The position numbers were made by a program, and so were the translations under genes. Below, in pieces: positions 7,081-14,965 of a stretch of DNA of 37,199 nucleotides. Source of the DNA: an uncultured Alphaproteobacteria bacterium (GTDB taxonomy: Bacteria; Pseudomonadota; Alphaproteobacteria; RF32; CAG-239); contig CAJTMA010000018.1 of the NCBI GenBank assembly GCA_910577205.1, forward strand, positions 1 to 37,199, in the 5' to 3' direction. The first letter of the stretch is position 1. The number at the start of each line of letters is the position of its first letter. A model generated the notes under the pieces. The model had not been told where the DNA came from and did not search any database. It saw only the letters and a program-made list of their open reading frames with translations.

Positions 7081-7243
7081 AGTTTGAGGTTTCTCGGCTT
7101 GAACGAGCACAGGTTCTCTGCGGCTTGCTTAGTTAATAATTAAGTGTAATGATACGAATATGGTAATCATTATGGACAAAATATAAGGAGAGTCAAGCTT
7201 TTTGCTTTTACAGTGTTGGTTAAGCTGATGGAAAAGAAAGTCA

Positions 7244-7804
7244 CTAAAACATAATGCGTACGCCGCCGGAAATTTCGCTCACTGCGTCATAAAAGTCCGT
7301 TGATCCGGCGTTAAGTGATGTATAGTGGAACATTGTACGCAAAGCAATGTGCGGCAGGATTTCATATTGCAGGCCAATACCGAATCGCGGGCCATTGGCA
7401 TCCTGGTCATATTTCCAGCCGTTGGGTTGTTTAATTTGAAATTTGTAGTTGGCTAAACCGATAGAAACAATGACGGAAAAGTTATCTGACAAGGGGGCTT
7501 CCCCAACCAGATCAATACCGTAAGCTTTTAAGGTTGATTCATAACCTGATTTGTTAATTTGTTTATCGGAGAATTGATAAAATCCTTCCAGCCCTATGCC
7601 ATAAGCATTGAAGCCAATAACTGGAGATATACTGCTGTAAGGGTCATCCATTTCGTAAATGGTATCATTTCTATATTTGATATCCGAATAAACGTAATCA
7701 GCTCCGATATATATCTTGGATGCTTGGCTGTAGGCGTAGGACTTGGTTAGGGGAAAAGCTGAGAAAACTGTGGCCAAACCAAGCATTATCAATTTTTTTA
7801 TCAT
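7244..7804 (-). CDS. Outer membrane beta-barrel protein
   Basis: 186 residues. MIKKLIMLGLATVFSAFPLTKSYA is a signal peptide, cleaved near SYA-YS. The remainder has alternating aromatic/polar strands (KIYIGADYVYSDIKY, GIGLEGFYQFSD, FGIGLQYEILPHIALRTMFHYT) and ends ISGGVRIMF, a C-terminal Phe as in outer-membrane barrels. The size fits an eight-stranded OmpA/OmpX-like porin fold. The start at 7804 is chosen for the signal peptide; GAGAAG lies 11 bp upstream. Function unknown; it may be an adhesin or stress-related barrel. Confidence 0.75.
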   Translation of the reverse strand: MIKKLIMLGLATVFSAFPLTKSYAYSQASKIYIGADYVYSDIKYRNDTIYEMDDPYSSISPVIGFNAYGIGLEGFYQFSDKQINKSGYESTLKAYGIDLVGEAPLSDNFSVIVSIGLANYKFQIKQPNGWKYDQDANGPRFGIGLQYEILPHIALRTMFHYTSLNAGSTDFYDAVSEISGGVRIMF

Positions 7805-7958
7805 ACCATTAACTTCTCTGTTTCGAAAATCTGTCAAATATTAGCTTATTTTCGTCTAAAAATCAAGATTTTTTTTCATTTACGGTTAAGGTTAGTTCTT
7901 GAAAGCCTAGTTTAGCGTTAATACTTTAATATATGGTTTAATTTTGAGGAAAACAGCA

Positions 7959-8558
7959 ATGAAAGACAATTTATATGAAGCGATGGCGGGCAGACGTTCA
8001 ATTTATCATTTGGGGCGTCATAAAACAGTGACCGAGGAAAAGATTATTTCGGTGGTGGAATATGCTGTAAAATACTGTCCGTCGGCATTTAATTCTCAAG
8101 CCGGGCGCGTTGTTATTTTGTTGGGGGACAATCATCTGCGTTTGTGGGAAATTGTTAAGGAGAAACTGCAAAAAATTGTTCCGGCTGATAAATTTGCGGC
8201 AACAGCGGCGAAAATAGACAGTTTTTCTGCCGGATATGCGACAATATTGTTTTTTGAAGACCAAGCTGTTGTCAAAAACTTGGAAGAAAAGTTTCCGTTA
8301 TATGCTGACAATTTTTCTCCATGGTCGTTGCAGTCCAGCGGAATGTTGCAGTATATGGTTTGGGTTTCTTTGGAAAATGAGGGGGCTGGTGCTAGTTTGC
8401 AGCATTATAATCCGTTGATTGATGATGCGGTTATTAAGGAATGGAATTTGCCGCCGACATGGAAACTTATAAGCCAAATGCCGGTGGGGAGCAAGGAGCT
8501 TCCGGCGGATGAAAAAACGTTTGAACCTATCGAAAAAAGGGTGAAAGTGTTTAAATAA
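7959..8558 (+). CDS. Nitroreductase family protein (Frm2-like)
   Basis: 199 residues of the FMN-dependent nitroreductase superfamily. RRSIYHL (12-18) is the typical FMN phosphate-binding start, and PSAFNSQAGRVVILLG (41-56) matches the flavin-contact segment of the Frm2/Hbn1-type branch. WSLQSSGMLQYMVWVSLENEGAGASLQHYNP (122-152) and the KLISQMPVGS segment near 169-178 are also characteristic. It should reduce nitro, quinone or related compounds using NAD(P)H; the physiological substrate is not deducible. TGAGGA lies 9 bp before the ATG at 7959. It is a single gene before tRNA-Ser. Confidence 0.9.
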   Translation: MKDNLYEAMAGRRSIYHLGRHKTVTEEKIISVVEYAVKYCPSAFNSQAGRVVILLGDNHLRLWEIVKEKLQKIVPADKFAATAAKIDSFSAGYATILFFEDQAVVKNLEEKFPLYADNFSPWSLQSSGMLQYMVWVSLENEGAGASLQHYNPLIDDAVIKEWNLPPTWKLISQMPVGSKELPADEKTFEPIEKRVKVFK

Positions 8559-8561
8559 TAC

Positions 8562-8590
8562 TTGCCAAAAGAGCAAATTATCATTATTAA
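8562..8590 (+). promoter_or_regulatory. Putative tRNA-Ser promoter
   Basis: TTGCCA (8562-8567), spacer 17, TATTAA (8585-8590), ending 12 bp before the tRNA. It starts just after the nitroreductase stop codon. Confidence 0.5.
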
Positions 8591-8602
8591 ATTGATGGTT
8601 AC

Positions 8603-8694
8603 GGATGAGTGGCAGAGAGGCTGAATGCGAGCGACTCGAAATCGTTTATACGGGGTGACCCGTATCGGGGGTTCAAATCCCTCCTCATCCGCCA
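8603..8694 (+). tRNA. tRNA-Ser (anticodon CGA)
   Basis: 92 nt with encoded CCA and a long variable arm (TACGGGGTGACCCGTA). Acceptor GGATGAG/CTCATCC, anticodon loop CTCGAAA, T arm GGGGG-TTCAAAT-CCCTC, discriminator G. Reads UCG. The last 18 nt before the final CA recur at 8879-8896, and the T-arm core recurs inverted at 8747-8759. Confidence 0.95.
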
Positions 8695-8697
8695 TAC

Positions 8698-8727
8698 AAC
8701 AAAACTCCTCGTTAGAGGGGGTTTGTT
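8698..8727 (+). terminator. Weak terminator-like hairpin after tRNA-Ser
   Basis: AACAAAACTCCTC/GAGGGGGTTTGTT, 13 positions with one wobble and one mismatch, loop GTTA, followed by only a short T/A stretch and ATG. It occupies the same place as the terminators after the other tRNA tails. Confidence 0.55.
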
Positions 8728-8746
8728 ATATGGGGAAAAGAAAAAT

Positions 8747-8896
8747 GGGATTTGAACCCGAGAGGGCGCGAGGCGATAGAAAACCTCCACCGGAGCTTTT
8801 CGTTCCGAGCGGTGATAGTTTGTTAGCGAGATACCTCGCGAAAGCGAGAGGAATTGAGCGTGACAAACAGAACTCAGGAAATCCCTCCTCATCCGC
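8747..8896. repeat. tRNA-Ser tail module (inverted T-arm to tail copy)
   Basis: Starts with GGGATTTGAACCC (8747-8759), the exact reverse complement of the tRNA T arm at 8669-8681, and ends with AAATCCCTCCTCATCCGC (8879-8896), identical to tRNA positions 8675-8692 and 204 bp away. Inside are a 9/10 bp hairpin GAAAACCTCC-ACC-GGAGCTTTTC (8779-8801) and a second hairpin with GTTTGT/ACAAAC arms (8818-8868) enclosing CTCGC-GAAA-GCGAG. Apparent reading frames across it are antisense tRNA shadows. Confidence 0.85.
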
Positions 8897-9079
8897 TGTT
8901 TGGGGTATTGATACCTTACGGCAGCTCTCATGTTGGGGGCGGTGTTGTTAGGCATTGTATCATATTATGAGCTTGGTTAAAGTTTAGATGTCTGGTTTTG
9001 TCGTATTGAATGGTCGTTAAGCATTTCTTTTGAAAATTATGGTAGTTACTGAGAGGTTATCGCTGGAGGGGAGAAGATA
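8897..9079. other. Intergenic region before the GNAT gene
   Basis: No gene or clear structure. It ends with GGAGGGGAG (9065-9073), the ribosome binding site of the acetyltransferase. Confidence 0.4.
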
Positions 9080-9550
9080 ATGCTTTGCTATCGGGAAATG
9101 CACAAAGAAGATTTAGTGAAATGGGAAGAGTTGGCTAAATCTGAATTTTTGGAAGAGGACTTTTGTTCTGCAAGTTATTTGTGTAATAAGTGGCGCAAAA
9201 TCAAAGGTTGGATTCTCATGACACCGGATAAGGAGTGGATTAGGTGTTGTTTTGTTGATTCATATTTTCATAAATATAATCCTGAGGGGATTCATTTTCT
9301 GGAGTATTGTACATTTCCGAAGTTTCGCGGACAAGGTTATGCTAAATATCTTGTAAAATTGCAATTTGATTATGCCGCAGGAGTCAAGAAGAGCGCTTGT
9401 ATTAATCCGGGCAATGATGCATCTATTGCTGTTTTGACGAAGTATGGGTTTCGGGCGGTCGCGCCGCGGAAAAGCTGGATGGTTTATCTTTGTGATGCGG
9501 ATTATTATCCCTCTGAACTGAAAGATTTAGAGCTGGAGCAGGTTTCTTAA
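9080..9550 (+). CDS. GNAT-family N-acetyltransferase
   Basis: 156 residues. Acetyl-CoA pyrophosphate-binding motif A is FPKFRGQGYAKYLVKL, with RGQGYA at 83-88, and motif B is NDASIAVLTKYGF at 112-124. The substrate cannot be deduced. A run of cysteines in the first half (C30, C36, C57, C58, C77) is unusual but forms no clear metal site. A strong ribosome binding site precedes the ATG at 9080. It lies alone downstream of the tRNA-Ser module and converges on the TPR gene. Confidence 0.85.
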   Translation: MLCYREMHKEDLVKWEELAKSEFLEEDFCSASYLCNKWRKIKGWILMTPDKEWIRCCFVDSYFHKYNPEGIHFLEYCTFPKFRGQGYAKYLVKLQFDYAAGVKKSACINPGNDASIAVLTKYGFRAVAPRKSWMVYLCDADYYPSELKDLELEQVS

Positions 9551-9580
9551 TTCCGCATGGCAGAAGAATAGGCAATTGGG

Positions 9581-10939
9581 TTAGACCATGTTCAAAGCCT
9601 GATTAGTGCGGGCAATGTCTGTCATGATGTTTTTGATTTTTTCTTCATTTCCGGCGTTTTCAAAAATATACAGAGCATCATGGTAGCATTCGAGTGCTTC
9701 TTCCAGGCGAGAGCGGTCTAAATTGTTTTTACCGATACGGTAATAAATTTCACCGATATTTTCTTGAGCTTGTGCCCAAGTTACGGGATTGCGCCGTTCG
9801 GTAATTACTTTTTGCTGATTGCGGTAACAGGTGACGGCCAGTTCGGAAATATCTTCGCTTTTAGTCAGGCTGCCCAGAAGCCCGAGCATTTGTCCTAATT
9901 CTCCCTGAATGACAGCCCAGAAGTCAGGAAACAAGGCGTAGGTGTAAATTTTTTCGGCTTCGCGCATTTGAAAAACAGCATCACGCAGCGCCTGTAAATC
10001 TTCCTTTTGCCGCCAGTAACTGAAAAATAGATGGGATAAGCGGTAGGATATGTAACCGTAGTCGTATGGGTATGTGTATTTTCCTAAATAGCGCTGAGCC
10101 TGGCGGTAGTATTCAATAGCGCCTTTGAAGTAAGCGGCGGGTCTGTTTCCCATATGTTGGGTGGCACAGTCATATAGTTGCCCGAGGTGGTAATAAATAC
10201 AGCCTAAGTGAAGCGGTGAAGTTATTAGGTCTTGATGTTTAATCGCCGTTTCAAAGAGATTTTTGGTGATTTTGAAATCTTTTTCATCCTGCGTGTCATA
10301 AGCATAGTTTAGATAGATAATGCCCAAAAAATTCATAATGTAAGGCATATATTCCACCGTAACCGCTTTTGCCGAATTATCTTGTGATAACTGGCTGATG
10401 ATTTTTTTCAGAAGGTATCTTTTTTGAATTTTGGAAATGTTATCCGTTTTGTTTAACGAGCTGATGACTGCTCCGTAAATCAGGTTTAAGATAGCTTGGG
10501 GAAATTGCTGCGGATGTTCAAAAAAGATGGCCGGAAAGTATAGGCTGTCGAGCAGGGATATGTAAGCGCTGTTTTCTTTTTCATATTGCTGCTGTGTTTG
10601 AAAATTAAGGCGGATACGATCGTTTTCACGGTAGCCCCAAATGATGACATCAGCGTCGGTGCGGTCGATAATCGTTTGTCCGCGGTCAATTAAATCAAAC
10701 AGGCTGCGGCTTTCCAGATTGAGAAAGTTTTTAGAAAAGTTTTCATCAAAGAATGACAGGGACAGACCTTCGCGTGAACTTAACAGGCGCGCCAGATTTT
10801 CGCCGCAGCTGCTTTCGACATTGTCCAGAAAGTCAATAACGACGACTTTAAACTGCGCAGCAGAATAAACCGCCTGCATTTCGGCTTGAGATGCGGCTGC
10901 CGGGGCAACAAGTTTTTTTAGGCGGTCAAGAATAGTCAT
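9581..10939 (-). CDS. TPR protein with N-terminal alpha/beta domain
   Basis: 452 residues, no signal peptide. Residues about 28-165 form an alpha/beta region (FKVVVIDFLDN, DADVIIWGYREND) resembling TolB-N or FlgO-type nucleotide-free folds. From about 170 onward there are tetratricopeptide-type helical pairs, including GCIYYHLGQLYD, WAVIQGELGQMLGLLG and WAQAQENIGEIYYRIG, each followed by an A-x-x-x-Y helix (AIEYYRQA, ALECYHDAL). This long-repeat type is common in scaffold proteins. It follows the MraY-like gene by 5 bp, so the two are probably cotranslated. The partner and role are unknown. Confidence 0.75.
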   Translation of the reverse strand: MTILDRLKKLVAPAAASQAEMQAVYSAAQFKVVVIDFLDNVESSCGENLARLLSSREGLSLSFFDENFSKNFLNLESRSLFDLIDRGQTIIDRTDADVIIWGYRENDRIRLNFQTQQQYEKENSAYISLLDSLYFPAIFFEHPQQFPQAILNLIYGAVISSLNKTDNISKIQKRYLLKKIISQLSQDNSAKAVTVEYMPYIMNFLGIIYLNYAYDTQDEKDFKITKNLFETAIKHQDLITSPLHLGCIYYHLGQLYDCATQHMGNRPAAYFKGAIEYYRQAQRYLGKYTYPYDYGYISYRLSHLFFSYWRQKEDLQALRDAVFQMREAEKIYTYALFPDFWAVIQGELGQMLGLLGSLTKSEDISELAVTCYRNQQKVITERRNPVTWAQAQENIGEIYYRIGKNNLDRSRLEEALECYHDALYIFENAGNEEKIKNIMTDIARTNQALNMV

Positions 10940-10944
10940 TCAGG

Positions 10945-12024
10945 TTAGTTGTCCTTGTTAATATTCTTTTTAAAGTCTTCAAGGTTGTCTTTAATATCTC
11001 TGAGGGTTTCCTGGTTAAGCTCTTTAAAGCTGCGGACAGGTTCTTGCCAGTTGCGGAGGTGAGAAATAAACCACAGGGTCAGAATAAGCCCTAAAGCCGG
11101 CAGAGAATAGTTGTTGGGGGCATAAATCTGAAAGCCGGCAAAGATGACCAGCAAAGCATTTACTTTGAAAATATTTTCACAAATGGAGGCTGGTGACAAA
11201 CCGGAAAGATTGGTCTGATAGTAGAATGTGTTGTTTTCCATTATCTGATGTTGAGGTTTGCGGGAGAGCTTAAGGATGGCCGCCCAAACAAATTCGACGA
11301 GGTAATAAAGGGAGAGGATGAGGCAGCAGGAAGCATCGCCCTCAACGGCGGCTATGGTAAACAGCCATCCGGTTAAAAAGCCCAAAGCCTGGCAGCCGGC
11401 GCTGTTTAGGGATAATTCTGCCGGATACCAGTTATAAACGGCAAAAGCGGCAACTGCAGCCAACAAAATGCCGGCGAAGCTTCCGGTTAACATTGGCAGT
11501 GCGCCTAAAAAGGCCAAAGCGGCTAAGCCGGCCATTGAAAGAGAAGTTTGTGTGGCGATCAGTCCGTCAATGCCATTGAGATATTTATATCCCCAAGCAA
11601 AGGTTGCCCACAGCAGGACAAGAGATAAGCGGTCTGCCCAAAAAGGCATCGTTCCCTCAAAGAGTAAAAAGTCTGACGGGAGAAAAACTGTCCCAGCTGT
11701 TGCGGCGGCGAGGAAAAACAGCCAATTGGCTTTAGCTGTTCGCGGCCAGAGAGAAATCAGGTAAATGAAAAGGGTTGATAAGAAAATGACGGCGATGTTC
11801 AGATAGGATAAGTCAAACAGCTGATCATGTTGCTCGGGAAGAAAGAAATAAAGGAAAGTGATGCCGCTGTATGTCATAATAAAAAGCGGCAGGAAGATAT
11901 TTCTGCCCAACGGGAAAGTAAAGCTTTCCGATGATAGTTTGCGCGTGATGAACGAGAACCAAGCATATGTGATTAAAAAGCAGCCAAGAAATGTTGCGGC
12001 AATAATGAAAAATGAATTGTCCAT
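10945..12024 (-). CDS. MraY/WecA-like membrane protein, degenerate
   Basis: 359 residues with about ten hydrophobic helices, related to the polyprenyl-phosphate phosphosugar transferase family (MraY, WecA, glycosyltransferase family 4). The NGIDGL motif (near 150) corresponds to the family's NxxDGxxGL signature, and NWYPAELSLNSAGCQALGF aligns with the segment normally reading NxxPAxxFMGDxGS. The Asp of that segment is replaced, the DDxxD near the second cytoplasmic loop is missing, and the His-rich loop is reduced to FYYQTNLSGLS. It may be inactive as a transferase or have another role. AAGGAT lies before ATG 12024. A polar Lys/Asp-rich tail follows the last helix. Confidence 0.65.
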   Translation of the reverse strand: MDNSFFIIAATFLGCFLITYAWFSFITRKLSSESFTFPLGRNIFLPLFIMTYSGITFLYFFLPEQHDQLFDLSYLNIAVIFLSTLFIYLISLWPRTAKANWLFFLAAATAGTVFLPSDFLLFEGTMPFWADRLSLVLLWATFAWGYKYLNGIDGLIATQTSLSMAGLAALAFLGALPMLTGSFAGILLAAVAAFAVYNWYPAELSLNSAGCQALGFLTGWLFTIAAVEGDASCCLILSLYYLVEFVWAAILKLSRKPQHQIMENNTFYYQTNLSGLSPASICENIFKVNALLVIFAGFQIYAPNNYSLPALGLILTLWFISHLRNWQEPVRSFKELNQETLRDIKDNLEDFKKNINKDN

Positions 12025-12122
12025 CAGTAAATCCTTTGTCTGAATACTTTCATCTCTTTAATCTTATAATCTGTTTAAACCTTTTCTTCAACCTAGAAGT
12101 TCGGTTGTTCAGCGCATAAAGG

Positions 12123-13097
12123 TTATTTTTGAGTGATAATTTGTTCGCAGAGGGTTTTAAGCAGGCGGTTGAGTGCCGGAAGCGTGCATTTGTTGAGGAG
12201 TGCAGCGTCACGGATGACGGAGCTGATAAAATCATAATCTCCGGTTTGGTGCAGCCTCACTTGTTCCGCTAACGGAAAAACATAATTTGAAGGGATGTTG
12301 AAGATCTGCTTTAACAAATCTTCGGGTGATAACGGGGGCAAAGAAGAAGGCCGCAAAGTGACGATTTCCTGCAGCAGGGTTTGCAATTCTTCCCGCAGGG
12401 GTTTGTTTTTGGTAATGTCAAAAATAGTTTTTCCGGTGGCTGCGGTTAAAAGCGAACAAGGGGCATAGAGGCAGAAGTAACTCCAAAAAGCCTGTTGCGG
12501 CAGGCTGCTGTTGCGCAGGGAAATCCGGGTGTTGGCGAGCAAGGATGCCAATAGTTGAAATGCCTCGGAAGAGGTTTCGGCACATAAGGTTATTTCGGGG
12601 TTGCGCCCATAGGCCGTAACCTGTTGGCTGCGGTAATTCAGCCAGCCGTCAAAATAGGCGGAAACAACGGGAATGCCTAAAATATCGGAGATAAAAGTCT
12701 GGTCTTTAAGCCGGGTAAATGAAATGACCGGGCAGTTTTTGATTTTATTTTTGGATATGCCGGTCAGCATGGCTTTGATTTTGGATGAGCGGGCGGCAAT
12801 TATCAGCATTTGCGGCTCTTCTTGCAGCCAGAGGGCCGTTTCCAGCTTGTAGTGAAGTTTTTGCAGCTGGTAATCTTCTTTGACGGTTATGCCGTTTGTT
12901 GCAAGGCTGGTGTTTTCAGCTTGTCCGGCCATGACGGTTACTTTGTGTCCCGCGGCAATCAGTTTTACGGCAAGAAAATAAGCCAATGCGGTATCGCCCA
13001 GGATGTATATGGGTTTGCCGTTCAATGCGGGCAAAGCCGGAGCTTCAGGCGTTTCTGTTTTGTTATCGGCGGAAAGGGTAAATTTACGAAACAGCAT
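12123..13097 (-). CDS. Ketopantoate reductase-like (ApbA/PanE family) protein, divergent
   Basis: 324 residues. The N-terminal Rossmann segment PIYILGDTALAYFLAVKLIAAGHKVTVM (near 29-56) has a changed nucleotide loop (GDTALA where GAGAxG is expected), and LIIAARSSKIKAML matches the family's second strand region. The C-terminal half (AFWSYFCLYAPCSLLTAATGKTIFDI) fits the helical domain of ketopantoate reductases. A 25-residue extension precedes the fold. The ATG follows directly on the rsmB stop codon with no gap, so translation is coupled. Because the NADP loop and catalytic residues are poorly kept, the reaction is uncertain. Confidence 0.6.
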   Translation of the reverse strand: MLFRKFTLSADNKTETPEAPALPALNGKPIYILGDTALAYFLAVKLIAAGHKVTVMAGQAENTSLATNGITVKEDYQLQKLHYKLETALWLQEEPQMLIIAARSSKIKAMLTGISKNKIKNCPVISFTRLKDQTFISDILGIPVVSAYFDGWLNYRSQQVTAYGRNPEITLCAETSSEAFQLLASLLANTRISLRNSSLPQQAFWSYFCLYAPCSLLTAATGKTIFDITKNKPLREELQTLLQEIVTLRPSSLPPLSPEDLLKQIFNIPSNYVFPLAEQVRLHQTGDYDFISSVIRDAALLNKCTLPALNRLLKTLCEQIITQK

Positions 13098-14363
13098 TTA
13101 GGCCACCTTTGTCAGTTTGGCAATGAAGAAAGCGTCACAGCCGCCGAATTCAGCCAGATGAACCGGCAGAGTACGGATGAAGCCTTCAGGGGTGATGATT
13201 TCGGGAAAGCGGGAAGATGACAAAGGTGTCAGTTCGAATCCGCCGTTCTCCGTCAAAAAGGCTTTTATTTGTTCTTCGCCCTCGGCTTTGGCTATAGAAC
13301 AGGTGCAGTATACCAATTCGCCGCCGGGTTTTAAGGCTTTGGCAGCAAGAGAGAGAATTTGCTTCTGGAGATCTGCTTGTCGGGCGACATCTTGAGAATT
13401 TTTGATATGCACCAATTCCGGATGCCGGCGAAAGACCCCCGTGCCGGAGCAGGGAGCATCCAGCAAAATGGCGTCAAACGGTTTGTCGTTGAAATTTTGC
13501 AGATAGGACAAGGCATCTGCGCAAATGATTTTTTCCGGTTGCAGTTGGAGGCGCGTCATGTTTTCGCGCAGGGTGTTCAGGCGCTGCTGCGAATTATCCA
13601 AAGAGGTAACGACAGCGCCGCGGCTTAACAGCTGGGCGGTTTTGCCGCCGGGGGCTGCGCAGAGGTCAAGAACGCGTTTGCCGGCAAGGTTTTCCAAACT
13701 GCTGACAGCCAGTGAGGCGGCATAGTCTTGTACCCACCAGTCGCCGGTATCGTAGCCGGCCAAGCTGCTGATGTTGCTGCTGTCGGGCAGGATTATGGTG
13801 TTGCCGTCCAATTGTTTGCCGTTTAATTTTTGAGCCCAAAGTTCAGGTGATGTTTTGACGCTGATTGCCAGTGGCGGTTCAGAAAGGCCGGCTTGCTGAA
13901 TCAGGCGAATCTGTCCGGCAGGGTAATCTTTGTTGAGCAGTTCAAAAAACGGGGCGCTGAAGAATTCGCCTTTGTCCTTGTTTTTGATGAGGTCTTTTTC
14001 TGCGGCGACTTTGCGCAGGACGGCATTGGCGAATCCTGCCAAATATTTGTCGCAGTGTTTTTTTACTAAATTGACATAAGAGTTGATGACCGCATAGTCC
14101 GGCGTATTCATAAACAGCAGTTCGCAAGCGCCGGCGGCAAGCGCAAATTCGGCAAAAGCCGCTTTGGCAGGGAGCTTTTTGCGGATGAACTGGCGCAGCG
14201 CTTTGCGGATGAATTCATAGCGGCGGGTGGTTGTCATAACCAGCATTTTGATAAAACCGCGGTCTGCGTCTGCGGATTGGTTCATAAGGCTGAAATCCAG
14301 AAAGCTTCTTTGACGGAAAGTCTGGGCAAGAATTCGGACGGCAATTTCGCGATTATCGGACAT
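13098..14363 (-). CDS. rsmB: 16S rRNA m5C967 methyltransferase RsmB
   Basis: 421 residues. The N-terminal NusB-like RNA-binding domain occupies about 1-125. The catalytic Rossmann domain has VLDLCAAPGGKT (231-242) for S-adenosylmethionine, DAPCSGTG with Cys305, and YCTCS with Cys355, the two cysteines used by m5C RNA methyltransferases. It methylates C967 of 16S rRNA in the 30S subunit. It is the first gene of a minus-strand run with three less familiar genes and is divergent from the DUF3576 lipoprotein gene. Confidence 0.93.
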   Translation of the reverse strand: MSDNREIAVRILAQTFRQRSFLDFSLMNQSADADRGFIKMLVMTTTRRYEFIRKALRQFIRKKLPAKAAFAEFALAAGACELLFMNTPDYAVINSYVNLVKKHCDKYLAGFANAVLRKVAAEKDLIKNKDKGEFFSAPFFELLNKDYPAGQIRLIQQAGLSEPPLAISVKTSPELWAQKLNGKQLDGNTIILPDSSNISSLAGYDTGDWWVQDYAASLAVSSLENLAGKRVLDLCAAPGGKTAQLLSRGAVVTSLDNSQQRLNTLRENMTRLQLQPEKIICADALSYLQNFNDKPFDAILLDAPCSGTGVFRRHPELVHIKNSQDVARQADLQKQILSLAAKALKPGGELVYCTCSIAKAEGEEQIKAFLTENGGFELTPLSSSRFPEIITPEGFIRTLPVHLAEFGGCDAFFIAKLTKVA

Positions 14364-14443
14364 ATTTTATTTCCCGGTTGGTTGTGGAAGCATATTTTAC
14401 GCGATATTTGGCGAATTACAAGTGAGAAAATGCGTTATGACTC

Positions 14444-14472
14444 TTGTCAAGTCAGGAAAAATCATATAACTT
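14444..14472 (+). promoter_or_regulatory. Possible promoter of the DUF3576-leuS operon
   Basis: TTGTCA at 14444-14449 and TAACTT at 14467-14472, spacing 17, 31 bp before the first start codon, within the divergent gap with rsmB. The -10 match is weak. Confidence 0.35.
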
Positions 14473-14503
14473 TTTAACAATTTTGACTGACAAGGAAAAT
14501 AAA

Positions 14504-14959
14504 ATGAATAAACGACTTGCAAGCTTATTGGCCGCGGCATTGCTCTTGCCGGGCTGTTCCTGGATGACGGCGCTGAATCCGTGGGCGGATGATGTTCCGG
14601 CGGCAGAGGAAACTGAAGTTGCCGTACCGCAGAGCGTGAACCGTTATTTGTGGCAGGCGGCTATGCAAAAAATGTCAAAGATGCCGTTGCAACGCAGCGA
14701 TTTGCACAGCGGCGTGATTGTCAGTGATTGGATGGTGGTTAACGGTGTGCCGGATGAGAAGTTTCAAATTGCCGTGCGGATTACCTGCGGAGAGCTGCGG
14801 GCTGACGGTTTGAAGGTTACGGTTTCTAAAATGAACCGTATCAACGGAAAATGGGTGCAGACTGTACCTGACCGCCGTTTGGCCGGTGAAATTGAAAGAA
14901 TTATCTTAAACCAAGCTAGTGTATTATACCGCAGCGCTGTTGCGGCAGGAGAGGAATAA
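14504..14959 (+). CDS. DUF3576 family lipoprotein
   Basis: 151 residues. Signal peptide with lipobox LPGC (15-18), so Cys18 should be lipidated. The mature part VNRYLWQAAMQKMSKMPLQ through SGVIVSDWMV and LRADGLKVTVSKM fits DUF3576. In Alphaproteobacteria this gene commonly precedes leuS, as here with a 6 bp gap, followed by lptE. The location next to lptE suggests an envelope role, but none is established. The start at 14504 has AAGGAA 6 bp before it; a longer frame from 14444 would hide the signal peptide. Confidence 0.88.
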   Translation: MNKRLASLLAAALLLPGCSWMTALNPWADDVPAAEETEVAVPQSVNRYLWQAAMQKMSKMPLQRSDLHSGVIVSDWMVVNGVPDEKFQIAVRITCGELRADGLKVTVSKMNRINGKWVQTVPDRRLAGEIERIILNQASVLYRSAVAAGEE

Positions 14960-14965
14960 ATTAGA

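Noticed and set aside
8599..8955. Open frames across tRNA-Ser on both strands, including a peptide with DLNPRYGSPR
   Set aside because: They read through the tRNA and its tail module; such frames are a well-known artefact of antisense tRNA sequence.
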